From Chara braunii (Eukaryota > Streptophyta > Charophyceae > Charales > Characeae), in contig BFEA01000115.1 of assembly GCA_003427395.1 (NCBI GenBank), forward strand, positions 2,920,616-2,950,108: a stretch of 29,493 bases of DNA, read 5' to 3'. The notes under the pieces are model-generated. The model was not told the DNA's origin. It saw only the letters and a program-made list of their open reading frames with translations, and did no database searches. This document shows positions 1 through 8,040 of the stretch, in pieces (position 1 is the first letter of the stretch; every line of letters begins with the position of its first letter). Position numbers and translations under genes: made by a program.

Positions 1-14
1 GGCGAGGTCGCCGC

Positions 15-40
<26 letters not shown>
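15..40. repeat. (CT)13 microsatellite
   Basis: An uninterrupted CT dinucleotide run of 13 units near the left edge of the window, followed by two T-rich tracts up to about position 80. Confidence 0.95.
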
Positions 41-45
<5 letters not shown>

Positions 46-120
46 AACCCATTCTTTTTTCTTTTTTTTTCCGTTTTTTTCGTTCGTTTCACTCGAACGT
101 TCGGGATGCCTGCGCCCGGT

Positions 121-170
121 AGTCCGAGCCTCGGCACGGATCAGGGTACTGGTCGGCCGAGGCTCGGACT
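121..170. repeat. Perfect 15-bp inverted repeat (hairpin) in the MITE end
   Basis: AGTCCGAGCCTCGGC at 121-135 is the exact reverse complement of 156-170, with a 20-nt spacer. It lies just inside the MITE terminus ending at 196 and is probably part of that element's foldback structure. Confidence 0.85.
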
Positions 171-200
171 CGATAGCTGGGCCAGGTACTGGTGGTTTAA
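121..200. mobile_element. Right end of a TTAA-type MITE (partial)
   Basis: The sequence ends in ...GGTACTGGTGGT at position 196, followed by TTAA at 197-200. The same terminus, including the preceding GATAG(C/T)TGGGCCA, occurs at 12967-12991, and its outer part occurs at both ends of the element at 23733-23875. I cannot find the matching left inverted repeat to the left, so the element is truncated or begins outside the window. It is too short to encode a transposase and would be a non-autonomous copy. The start given is where its internal hairpin begins, not a proven boundary. Confidence 0.6.
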
Positions 201-486
201 ACACCGCTGCTTGATGATGCGGACAAGTATGTTGGATACAGGGGAAGGAAGGTTCCAATTGATGCTCAACTACAATCACAACTATTTCCCATTGTACATA
301 CATCTGCGCACATGATTTATTTTTATTTTGATTAGATGGTGGAAAGACTGCTAACACCTAAGAGACAACCTAGACTAGAACTATAATGTTCTACCATAGC
401 CAGTTCTCCTCGACGCTGCTGTGAGTGAAACTAATCAAGGTAGGAATAGACATGTCTACAATCTGTGTAAATAATGTTGACACCGC

Positions 487-1505
487 TTGAACGGTAGCCT
501 AGGTGACTTGCTGGATATTAAATTATTTTTAATTATTTTTCAACCCGGTCAGACACATGTTGTGGCAGGCCCCAGTGAGGGATCTGCTTGGTTGATGAGC
601 GGTTATAATAGTGGTGAAGGGACAACTGACGATAGGAGACAAACACGGGGGGATACACGAAGAATTCTTGTAGTGTTTCAGGTTCTGCTACTAGGGGACA
701 AGAGAAGGTTCCGGGCCGAAGCAAGGGCTCGACATGTGCAGCCTGCTAGGGAGGCAGCCGTAGCTGTGGAACAAGTGTTAGCGGCAGCAGCAGCTAGCGC
801 GGTAGCGATGGCTAAATCTGCAGCGACCTCTCAAGGTCAGCAGACATTAGGCATGCCGACCAGTGCGCAGTCCACGTCCAACGGGGTGGGATCAAACAAT
901 TTTTCTACTCTGATGGCGGGCTCGAAATACAACCCGCCACCTCCACTCACAAGAGAGGCCATTGAACTCCAGCAAGTGGAGTTGATCCGCTTACGGTTAG
1001 AGAAGGAACTTGGAGAAGCCATCGAAAGAGAAACAAAGAATCAAAGATTAGCAATAGGAAAGTCAGACTAGAGAAAAGGAGGGCAAACAAAGTTGCGATA
1101 GAAGGGTTAGATGACGCTGTCCTTGATGACACAAGCAGAATCCTCGAGGCAGGTCTATTGTCCATGCATGCTTACATGAACAACAAACTGGATGCTATCC
1201 AAGATACTCTTGACCAGATATTGTGTGCCGCGTAGAGGATGGGAAGGGCTTTCACATCTCGAACAGGCGGGCCTGGTTTCCGAACTCCAACTTTTCCATC
1301 ACCGATCTCCTCACCGGTGATGATAGGTCCTACTATGTCTCAATTTAGCAGTTCACCAAGCGGTACATCAGCAGCAGCATCGCAGACTGCTTCTTCTATC
1401 TTGAGGCCCAACGGCTGGCGCTACATAGCAGTCGGTCCTAGCAGTGGGACAACAGCAGCCTTGGTACCCCAAGACTCCATCGAAACCACCCTCAACCTTC
1501 TAAGG
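487..1505 (+). pseudogene. Element A: N-terminal part of a gag-like polyprotein, broken
   Basis: Two open stretches (487-1071 and 1239-1505) with a third readable piece between them (about 1072-1235, another frame) look like one former coding region. Visible are an Ala-rich run near 760-810, a Lys/Glu/Arg/Leu-rich stretch around 945-1210 that should form a coiled coil, and a Ser/Thr/Pro-rich linker at about 1240-1400. It leads directly into the recognisable gag core, so I take it as the N-terminal extension of that protein. No catalytic motif is expected or seen. At least one frameshift (about 1070) and a stop (1235) break it. The true start is not identifiable, and the assignment rests on position and composition rather than a domain match. 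Confidence 0.4.
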
Positions 1506-1506
1506 T

Positions 1507-2470
1507 GATAAAAAGGATGTGGCGCTCGACACTTGGTCGAGAATGGTGCCGGTGTGGGTAAGGGCGAAGAGGACGCTGCTCGAAGAAGAGGTGATCACTG
1601 CCGCCTCATATCTTGAGGGTTCGGCAACCTGATGGCTAGATGGATTGGTAGCCTCGAAAGGGTTCGACAGAAGAATGAATGATTGGGCTAAGACCCACAC
1701 TTTAGTGGGCTTTATGGAGTTGGTAGAAATGCGATGGCACAACCCTCAGCAGGCCCAACAGGCCACTGACACGTTAACCCGACTTGATACTAAAAAGTAC
1801 AAGTTCGTGCGGTAACTTACCTCTGCCGTGGAGCGCCTCATTGTCGTCCCCGGCGTGCGCTATGATCCGCAGGTCTTAATGACCGTGTTCTTGAGATGTT
1901 TTCCCACAGGCCTAAATAACTTTCTGGTCAGCGAGGCCATCATTGAATATCACACTCTGGACTCCTTTAGCAAGGCCTTAGACTTACATGATAGACTAAG
2001 AGGAGCCCAACGACCCTCAATGGATGGAAGAAAGAAGAAGAGACTTAGTCCACGAGAGTGGAAGAAGAAAGGTAGTCAATTGATGATGGTTGATTCAGAT
2101 GGGATCAAACCGAGATCGATAATTATTTCGACCTTATGGACGAAAACAGAGTTTGGAAGTGAGTATAGTGTTGAGGCCCTTGAGGGTAGCAACCTCGCTT
2201 CTTTAGTAAAAGTTAAGGTATGTGCTCGCGACAAGAGCGGTCAACAGAAGAGTCAGGGGCAAACCCAAAACTCAAACAAGACTCTGGCTTGGGTGCGGGT
2301 GGGTCTGGATCAAGATGTGTAGCGCGACCGCTATTTGCGAGGAGCTTGCATAAACTACGGCAAGTACAACCATGAGCAGATAAGATACAAAATGGAGAAG
2401 GTATCATCGAAGATACCTCCCAAGGGTGGTCTTGGGAATTCTTCTTTTCAAGGTGGGGCTCTATGAGCTC
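1507..2470 (+). pseudogene. gag: Element A: retrotransposon gag core and degenerate zinc knuckle
   Basis: Reading plus-strand frames through the stops gives a protein of the Retrotrans_gag type: a helical stretch with a WLDG motif (about 1630-1650), a WHNPQQAQQA segment (about 1735-1765) and a VERLIVVPGVRYDP segment (1828-1870). The longest intact piece is 1828-2322. A basic linker and acidic tail follow. At about 2346-2395 lies a CINYGKYNHEQIRYK segment: a CCHC knuckle in which two of three cysteines have become tyrosine, so nucleic-acid binding through this motif should be lost. Stops fall near 1630, 1813 and 2320. Gag would form the virus-like particle around the element RNA. The neighbouring pol remnants on the same strand support the call. 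Confidence 0.7.
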
Positions 2471-2712
2471 CAGTTCGGGAAACACATCGGGCCAGTAGAA
2501 GTTGTAGCTGCTTCTACTCATGATGAAGTGGGCGATGTACCCTCCCCACTTCAAGAGTTGGTCGAAGCTATTGACTCTTTTGTCAACCCGCAGACGCATT
2601 TTGACCCAACGATACTTTGTTTGTTGGATGTGTCTGAGACCTTAGAGGACGTAGAAAGGGAGTGGTCGGTAAGGGACCCTCGTGAGTCCTGGATGACACT
2701 AAGTCGTGGTCC

Positions 2713-2797
2713 TAGAGGGGAGCATTTCGTAGTGGAAGTTGGTGTAGGTGGCCGCAAGTGTGGTGCCTTCATAGACATCGTTGAGGATGTGCATTGA
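2713..2797 (+). pseudogene. Element A: remnant of the aspartic protease
   Basis: A short in-frame stretch ends ...VGGRKCGAFIDI. Gypsy proteases usually read ...ALIDTGA or ...FIDSGA at this place, with Asp as the catalytic residue. Here the sequence diverges straight after Asp-Ile and jumps into the RT motif normally found several hundred bases further on. The remainder of the protease and the N-terminal RT fingers are therefore deleted. Identification rests on one short motif plus its position between gag and RT. Confidence 0.45.
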
Positions 2798-2842
2798 CTA
2801 TAGAGAAGGGGGGATCGTTGAGGATGTGCATTGACTATAGAG
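2777..2842 (+). repeat. Exact 29-bp tandem duplication at the protease-RT junction
   Basis: The 29 bases at 2777-2805 recur exactly at 2814-2842, a period of 37 bp. The repeated block contains the start of the RT CIDYR motif, so the duplication copies RT coding sequence next to the deletion junction. Confidence 0.9.
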
Positions 2843-3415
2843 GCCTCAATGCCATCACAGTGAAAAACGAGGAGCCTTTACCACGCATCGACGATCTATT
2901 GGATAGGGTGCAGTGAAAAACGAGAAGCCTTTACCACAGATTAACTCAGAATCTGACTACCATCAGATTGCCATAAGACTCAAGGACCAACACAAAACCG
3001 CTTTTCAGACCAGGCACGATCTTTACGAGTTTGCGGTGATGCCCTTTAGCCTTTGCAATGCGCCGGGTACATTCTAGCACGCCATGAATAGGATATTCCA
3101 TGACTACTTGGATAAGTTTATCGTCGTGTACTTCGATGGCATTCTTCTCTTCAGTACAACTATTGAGGAGTATGCTCATCATGTAGAAAAAGTATTTTCA
3201 ATCCTATAACACAAATATCAGATAAATTTAGAGAAATGTGGGTTCGGTCGCACTACAATCTTGTACTTGGGTCATGAGGTATCCGCGGAAGGGATTAGGC
3301 CCAAAGATGCTAAGGTGGCTGGTATTCGTGACTGGCCACGACCTCAGTCTGTGACCGAGGTTAGATCATTCTTAGGGATGTGTGGCTACTATCGTACTTC
3401 GTGAAAAACTATAGC
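2820..3415 (+). pseudogene. pol: Element A: reverse transcriptase, inactivated
   Basis: Typical Ty3/gypsy RT blocks can be read in plus frames: MCIDYRGLN (about 2822), [10 protein letters not shown] (about 2878-2907), SDYHQIAIR (about 2953), TAFQTRHDLYEFAVMPF (about 3000-3045), the catalytic box at 3129-3140, then INLEKCGF and FLGMCGYYR (about 3370-3400). The YxDD box reads YFDG, so the second catalytic aspartate is lost. A stop sits before AMNRIF (about 3075) and another near 3208. The N-terminal fingers are missing and 2858-2937 carries a second local duplication. The enzyme would have copied element RNA into DNA; this copy cannot be active. Confidence 0.85.
2858..2937 (+). repeat. Second local duplication inside RT (27 bp, one mismatch)
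   Basis: The 27 bases at 2858-2884 recur at 2911-2937 with a single difference, a period of 53 bp. It lies immediately after the 37-bp-period duplication. The repeat includes the codons for a KNEEPLP/KNEKPLP segment, so the RT reading is duplicated and shifted here. Confidence 0.9.
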
Positions 3416-3905
3416 ACGGTTGCCTTCCCTTTGACTGATCGAACACGCCTTGACATCCCATGGGAATGAACAAACGCGTGTGAGGCTTCTTTCAAGAGAT
3501 TGAAGTATGCCCTCACACATCATGAGATTCTTATGGTCCCCGACCCTGAAAGGCCGTTTGTTGTAACCACCGACGCAAGCCAATATGGCATTGGCGTTGT
3601 GCTGGTCAACAGGAAGGGAAGAAGATGAGGCCGGTTGAGTACATAAGCAAGAAGATGTCGTCAAAGAAGTTGGCGAAGTCCACCTACGAAAGGGAACTCC
3701 ACGCCCTCTATAAAACACTTGTCCACTGGAGACACTATATGCTGGGAAGGTTTTTCTACTTAAGAACCGGCCATTAGACACTCAAGTGGATCAAGACACA
3801 ACCTGTCCTCTCTGACGCACTCAAACGTTGCATTGAAGTCATAGATCAATGTGACTTCAAACTAGATTAGGTGAAGGGAGAGCACAACAAGGTTGCTGAT
3901 GCGCT
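3416..3905 (+). pseudogene. Element A: RNase H domain, broken
   Basis: The reading after RT shows the gypsy RNase H hallmarks: PFVVTTDASQYGIG (about 3553-3595, first catalytic Asp), YERELHALYKTL (about 3690-3725, catalytic Glu), and GEHNKVADALSRR (3876-3914), the usual C-terminal end of this domain. Stops or frame changes occur near 3626, 3776 and 3868. RNase H removes the RNA strand of the RNA/DNA hybrid during element replication. The order RT, RNase H, integrase marks the element as Ty3/gypsy rather than Ty1/copia. Confidence 0.8.
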
Positions 3906-5308
3906 TTCACGTAGGGCAAACTACCTGGGTGCGTTGATTACTGAGTTTGACCTTTCAGATGATGTAACTCGATCCGTGGTGAAAGCCTACAAGGAAGATC
4001 CCATCATGATGGAAATTATCTGCAAATTAGATGCTAAAGATAAAGCAACATCTGACGAGTTTATGGTGGTGGATGGATTACTTTTCTTTAAGAAAGCAGG
4101 GTTTAAGAGATTGTGTATTCCATCTAGTGAATTTTTGCGTAGTTTATTTTTAGGCGAGTGTCATGACGCAACATGACATTTTGGCTATAAAAGACTAGTG
4201 TTAATTTAGTGCATCGATCTTGGTGGCCTAACATGCTTGACAATGCGAAAAAGTCCGTTCAGACTTGTCAAGTCTGTCAGCGAGACAAGCCGCGAACTCA
4301 AGCTCGACTTGGTTTACTCAAACCCTTGCCCATTCACGCGGTTCGGGGCCGAGAGTAACAATGGACTTCATGGACGCATCTCGTGCTATCAAGAGTGGCA
4401 AGAGGCACATCTTCGTCATTGTTGACGGGTTTACCAAGTACGCTAGACTAATTGCCATGTCGGAGATAGCGAGGACGAATCATGTCATCAAGTTATTCAT
4501 GGATAACTGGGTGTGTGATTTAGGATTGCCCAAGGTCATCGTTAGTGATAGAGATGTCCGTTTCACCAGCGAGATGTGGAAGAAGGCTGCTGAACAGATG
4601 GGCGACCAACTCCAAATGACTTCGGGGAATCATCCCGAAGCCAACCGTCAAGTTGAACAGATGAACTGTGTGGTGCAGCATTCGCTGGGGCATTATATCA
4701 AGCCCAACCATGATGACTGGGATGAGAAGTTACCTCTCATTGCCAGACTGTACAATTTCGCTATACACAACACCACCTGCGTCAGTCCAAATCAGCTGCA
4801 TTTGGGGTGGAAGCCTAGATCGGGTCTAGACTTTCTCCTGCCTGAAAACCGATCTGCGGCAACTCCTGGAACCATAGAATTTGGTGTCTTGTATGAGAAG
4901 TTGTTGCAACAGGTTGTCGAGCACATTAAGAAATCTCAAGAAACAATGATTGCTTCTGAGAACAAACATCGACGACGGTCCACATTTCAGGTAGGGGACC
5001 GTGTCCGGGTCAAGGCTAGTGAACTAGGACAAGAATTCGGCATCTTTAGGAAACTAATGCCTGGGTACTTTGGTCCTTGGGAAGTCTTGGATATTGTGGG
5101 TAGTGATTTAAATGGTCCCTCATACAGTAGTCGAATCCTTGGTCACTTGTGCACTTACCCTGTGTTTCATGCCCCAAAGCTTGCACCTTTCCCTGAGACA
5201 ATAGTTCTCATCAAGGAGACTAATGCTACCCCTTACCATCTATGGCCACGTGGATGTCGACGACATTTTGGAGCACAGAGACATGCCTGTTCCCAAGCTT
5301 GTGGGTAG
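3906..5308 (+). pseudogene. Element A: integrase with zinc-binding and catalytic core
   Basis: The linker runs to 4176 and is followed by broken HHCC sequence (4160-4300), where TCQVCQRDK supplies the CxxC pair. The core is one open reading of 347 residues at 4265-5308. It contains TMDFMD (first catalytic Asp, about 4360), VIVSDRDVRF (second Asp, about 4545) and a HPEANRQVEQMN block (Glu, about 4633-4668). The usual HPQTDGQTE block is altered, but the Glu is kept. A basic RVRVKASELG stretch at about 5005-5035 matches the GPY/F-type C-terminal part of gypsy integrases. The N-terminal zinc domain is split by stops and frameshifts. It is the best-preserved part of element A. Confidence 0.85.
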
Positions 5309-5416
5309 AGGAAAAACGCTGAAACCCAAGAGGGAGCACCGGGTTAGATTCAGGCATCACTCGGATCCAAAAGAAGACCGGTGGTTCACAAAAGAGGAAC
5401 TGGTTGAAATGACACC
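5238..5416 (+). pseudogene. Element A: C-terminal chromo-like tail of integrase
   Basis: After a +1 frame change near 5220 the reading continues with VDDILEHRDMPVPKL, then a basic RVRFRHHSDPKEDRW and TKEELVE. The pattern of a basic strand, then D-P-x-x-x-x-W and an acidic helix, resembles the chromodomain-like tail of chromovirus integrases, which can bind histone marks and steer insertion. The match is by pattern only. The frame then enters the T16 tract at 5417, where the LINE tail begins. Confidence 0.45.
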
Positions 5417-5545
5417 TTTTTTTTTTTTTTTTGAAATGAGACATGCTCCAATCTATTCGTGGGGAGCAGCACGTGTTGGGAACCGGGCCCAGTGTCCCAT
5501 TCAAAATCATATTGAGAAATTGAGAAGTTCATGGAAAATCCTTGA
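5417..5545 (-). mobile_element. 3' tail of a LINE (minus strand), severely 5'-truncated
   Basis: T16 at 5417-5432 is the poly(A) tail of a minus-strand element. The adjoining 5433-5545, read on the minus strand, matches by eye the 3' end of the LINE at 12225-12303: both have TGGGACCCGG-like sequence, then TGCTCCCCAC(A/G)AATAGAT and GGAGC. A third relative ends at 16620. About 110 bp are left and there is no coding content. GAAATGA occurs on both sides of the T tract, but I could not find a clear target-site duplication on the right. Confidence 0.65.
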
Positions 5546-5802
5546 GATCCCGGGGCCATTACCCGGCTGCGGCTAAGAAAGACAACTGTGCAATTACACA
5601 AGGTGTTGCAAGTACACAAGGAACCTTTTTTTATGGAGATTCTAAGCTGTTTAGAAAATTCCCACAGCAATCATCAGAAAAAAGGGGGCTACCCACAACA
5701 AAAATCGCCAAACAAGAGTCCTACATGTGCTCAAAAACCTCGAAGTCCCTGGCAAACCCTTCTAAAACTCTCCAACACTGTCTTACTCCTTGTCGAGCTC
5801 TT

Positions 5803-6244
5803 CCAGGCCTCACACCCCCACCTTGTTGGGTTACAGGGCAACACGACGCGCCCCAGCTCCGACCAGCGCCGTCCCAGCAACAACCCTTGGTTGTCCCTTG
5901 GAATGCCCACCCCAAAGCATTTCCTGATTTCTCTACCAGGCCTCACACTCCTGCATCAGCAGGTTACAGGGCAACACCCCAGCACCGGCCAACGTCGTTC
6001 TGACTTCGGACATCCGCAGATCACTGAGTCTAACAGCAATGGAGCCTCCTAAGATGAGTTGCTAGGAATCCCCCGTGTCCTAAATCATTCGTAAGACCGC
6101 CGTTGGCAATCATAAACAATACATTTAGACCGAAAAAAACACCTGCCTTAGCGCTTCCAGCGGCCCAACCATATCTGCCTCCCCCCTATGTCCCGATACT
6201 CAATCTTTACTAGGCCTCACACCACCCGCTGCTAGGTTACAAAG
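5803..6244. repeat. Diverged repeat family i (three copies)
   Basis: A unit with AGGCCTCACAC, a variable 10-15 bp, then GGTTACA occurs at 5803-5844, 5936-5977 and 6210-6244. The first two also share GGGCAACAC; the third runs into a poly-T tract. Spacing is irregular (133 and 274 bp), so it is not a regular satellite. Confidence 0.7.
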
Positions 6245-6307
6245 TTTTTTTTTTTTAATTTTTTTTTTTTTTTTTTTTTATTAATTTTTAATTTTTCTAT
6301 TTTTTCC
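6245..6307. repeat. T-rich tract (possible poly(A) tail of a minus-strand element)
   Basis: About 60 bases are almost only T with a few A, followed by a run of C at 6308-6317. A minus-strand retroelement inserted here would place its body to the right, but I could not identify one. Confidence 0.8.
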
Positions 6308-6471
6308 CCCCCCCCACAAAACAAACCCCTTCTGTTCTGGGGGGCATCAGTCCGGTTGCTTATCACCGGCAAGCATGTGTGGACAAAGAAAAAAAAAAAA
6401 GAATTACTATGGCAAAATTCAGAAAATTGTCTCGACTTCAGGCCCCCCCCCCGAAAACCCCCTCCCTCCTC

Positions 6472-6504
6472 TTTTTTTTTTTAATTTTTTTTTTTTTTTT
6501 TTTT
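6472..6504. repeat. Second T-rich tract
   Basis: Thirty-three bases are T except for two A. The tract sits directly left of the first copy of repeat family ii, so that family may be the 3' end of a minus-strand element with a poly(A) tail. This is inference from position. Confidence 0.8.
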
Positions 6505-6517
6505 AGCAATCATCCCC

Positions 6518-7368
6518 GCTGCTGTTGTACCCTATTTCCGTCCTACAAGCTAGCCCCCTCACTCGTAGGACGCTTGGTATCCAACCATCTACTTCTCCCA
6601 CTCACCTCTTTGAGAAAAGAAACAGACTCAGACACCGCCAATCAATCCCTGTACCCCACTCCGGCAAGACTTACTGCAACAGAGCCACCATCTCCGCTGC
6701 TGTTGTACACTATTCCCATCCTACCAGCTAGCCCACTCACTAGTAGGACGCGTGATATCCCACCACTTCTCCCACTCACCTCGATTATTTTTTAAGATAC
6801 CGGGGCCATTACCCGGCTTCGACTAAGAAAAAACCTCTGAGATTTGATTTTTATCGAAAGATGAAACCAATAGACCAGCATCCGAACCCAATCCCATAAT
6901 GGTTAAAAGCTGACTTCAACTATTCATCTTCCTTCGAAGAGCCGACCTCCTCCACCACATAGTTCGAAGAAGAAAATAGAAGTAGTCCGCCCAAAGAAAC
7001 CTTTGAATGAGTTTTACGAGCCAGTAACAATCATCCTCCCTCTTCCCTTCAACCCCCTACTCTTCTTCATCCCCCGACGAGCCGACCTCCTCCACCACAT
7101 AGTTCGCGGGATGAGAACAACAACCAACACAATAAACACCTTCCTCAACACATCCTCCTATCACGACGAGCCGACCTCCTCCACCCATGGTCCGCAAGAG
7201 GAGAAATGGCAGAAATCAGGTAAACGCCCTTACCCTAATAAGTGCAGGACCCATCTCACTAACCTCTTACCTCTCTTCGGCAAGACTTGTAACAATTGAG
7301 CCACCATCTCAATTGCGGCTATACCCTGATCCAATCCCACTAGCTAGCCCTCCTCACCAGTAGGACGC
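6518..7368. repeat. Diverged repeat family ii (three copies)
   Basis: Copies lie at 6518-6573, 6696-6751 and 7315-7368. The first two are 56 bp and agree at 50 positions; the third is more diverged. Each carries AGCTAGCCC and ends GTAGGACGC, and the first two can fold by pairing TCCTAC or CCTAC with GTAGG(A). A flanking CGGCAAGACTT with GAGCCACCATCTC precedes the second and third, so the duplicated unit is longer than the core. Confidence 0.8.
6939..7194. repeat. Repeat family iii, three copies of a 28-bp unit
   Basis: The 28 bases at 6939-6966 are exactly repeated at 7079-7106, with a diverged 27-base copy at 7168-7194 (core GAGCCGACCTCCTCCAC). Spacings are 140 and 89 bp. The units lie between the second and third copies of family ii. 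No coding function is visible. Confidence 0.85.
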
Positions 7369-7640
7369 AATCTCACCAACCATAAGCCATCCCTCGGAAC
7401 TCAGGTACCACACCTCCTCGAAACACCTGGCTCGCAAAAATTAGACAAGCAACTCAGAAATCGAAAAATTATGAAAGGCATATTAATCCCACAAGAAGAG
7501 AAAACGAACGGGAACTTCTCTCCCCATGGAAACTCCTGCGCCTATCCTATTCATGTCTCCGTTGGATGTAAAGGCTCGCAAGAAGCCGAGCGACTTACTC
7601 CTCCCCCCAAAAACGACCTCCTGCCCTTTCATTGCCTCCA

Positions 7641-7666
7641 CTGGAAGGTGCCCCCTCACCTTCCAG
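7641..7666. repeat. Perfect 10-bp hairpin with a 6-nt loop
   Basis: CTGGAAGGTG at 7641-7650 pairs exactly with CACCTTCCAG at 7657-7666 around CCCCCT. The function is unknown. It is too short for a plant miRNA precursor and there is no transcription unit next to it. Confidence 0.8.
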
Positions 7667-8014
7667 CCCCAGTTCAGAGTAGCCCCCTAAAACACTCCTG
7701 CTCCCTCAGCAGCATACAATACCCCCTAGAGTATTCCCCCCCAGAGCCGAAGATCCCCCTTCCCTTATGTCCCACCCCCTCCAAGTGAAACACCTCTCAA
7801 CCTCTCACCTTGCTGAAATCAGCATCGACCCTTTGTACTCTCTCGCAACCGCCTGAGCTGATTCAACCCAAATCAGCCTGGCTCAAACGAGAACAAACCC
7901 ACAAACCGCCCCTACCCTCTCGAGGATCACACCCCCCACCTTGCATAACCCTCGCAGGGAGGGGCTTAACCCTGAAGATGAGAGCTCAATCAGCACCTAT
8001 GAGTCACAATCCTA

Positions 8015-8027
8015 CGGTATCGGAGCC
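8015..8027 (+). other. Candidate tRNA-Met primer-binding site of an unidentified LTR element
   Basis: CGGTATCGGAGCC matches the element B primer-binding site (TGGTATCGGAGCC, minus strand, 29316-29328) at 12 of 13 bases, including the G that differs from the usual plant TGGTATCAGAGCC. A plus-strand element would have its 5' LTR to the left, ending near 8008 (CA), and its internal region to the right. No gag or pol was found downstream, so the element would be truncated or non-autonomous. Confidence 0.3.
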
Positions 8028-8040
8028 TAAGACTCAGATA

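Larger units (their letters stand above)
5546..6830. repeat. Pair of 35-bp direct repeats 1.25 kb apart
   Basis: The blocks at 5546-5580 and 6796-6830 agree at 32 of 35 positions (core CCGGGGCCATTACCCGGCT). The first abuts the LINE tail and the second follows an A/T-rich run. The intervening 1.2 kb holds poly-T tracts and short diverged repeats but no gene. They may be two copies of one retroelement's 3' region, or ends of one inserted unit. Confidence 0.7.
5581..8040. other. G-poor, C/A-rich region without a recognisable gene
   Basis: Apart from the repeats listed, this 2.4 kb holds no recognisable protein. The plus strand has long C, CA and CCT runs and few G, so the minus strand is G-rich. 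The open stretches (for example 7471-7788 and 7810-8043) are Pro/Ser/Thr-rich, as C/A-rich DNA gives by chance, and I do not call them genes. The region ends next to a primer-binding-site-like sequence at 8015 and could be the LTR of an unrecognised plus-strand element. Confidence 0.5.

Noticed and set aside
5803-7368. Short repeats considered as a CRISPR array
   Set aside because: Copies are diverged, belong to three different families, spacing is irregular, and there are no cas genes; the sequence is eukaryotic.
7641-7666. Hairpin considered as a terminator or miRNA precursor
   Set aside because: The context is eukaryotic repeat DNA, the stem is only 10 bp, and no transcription unit ends there.
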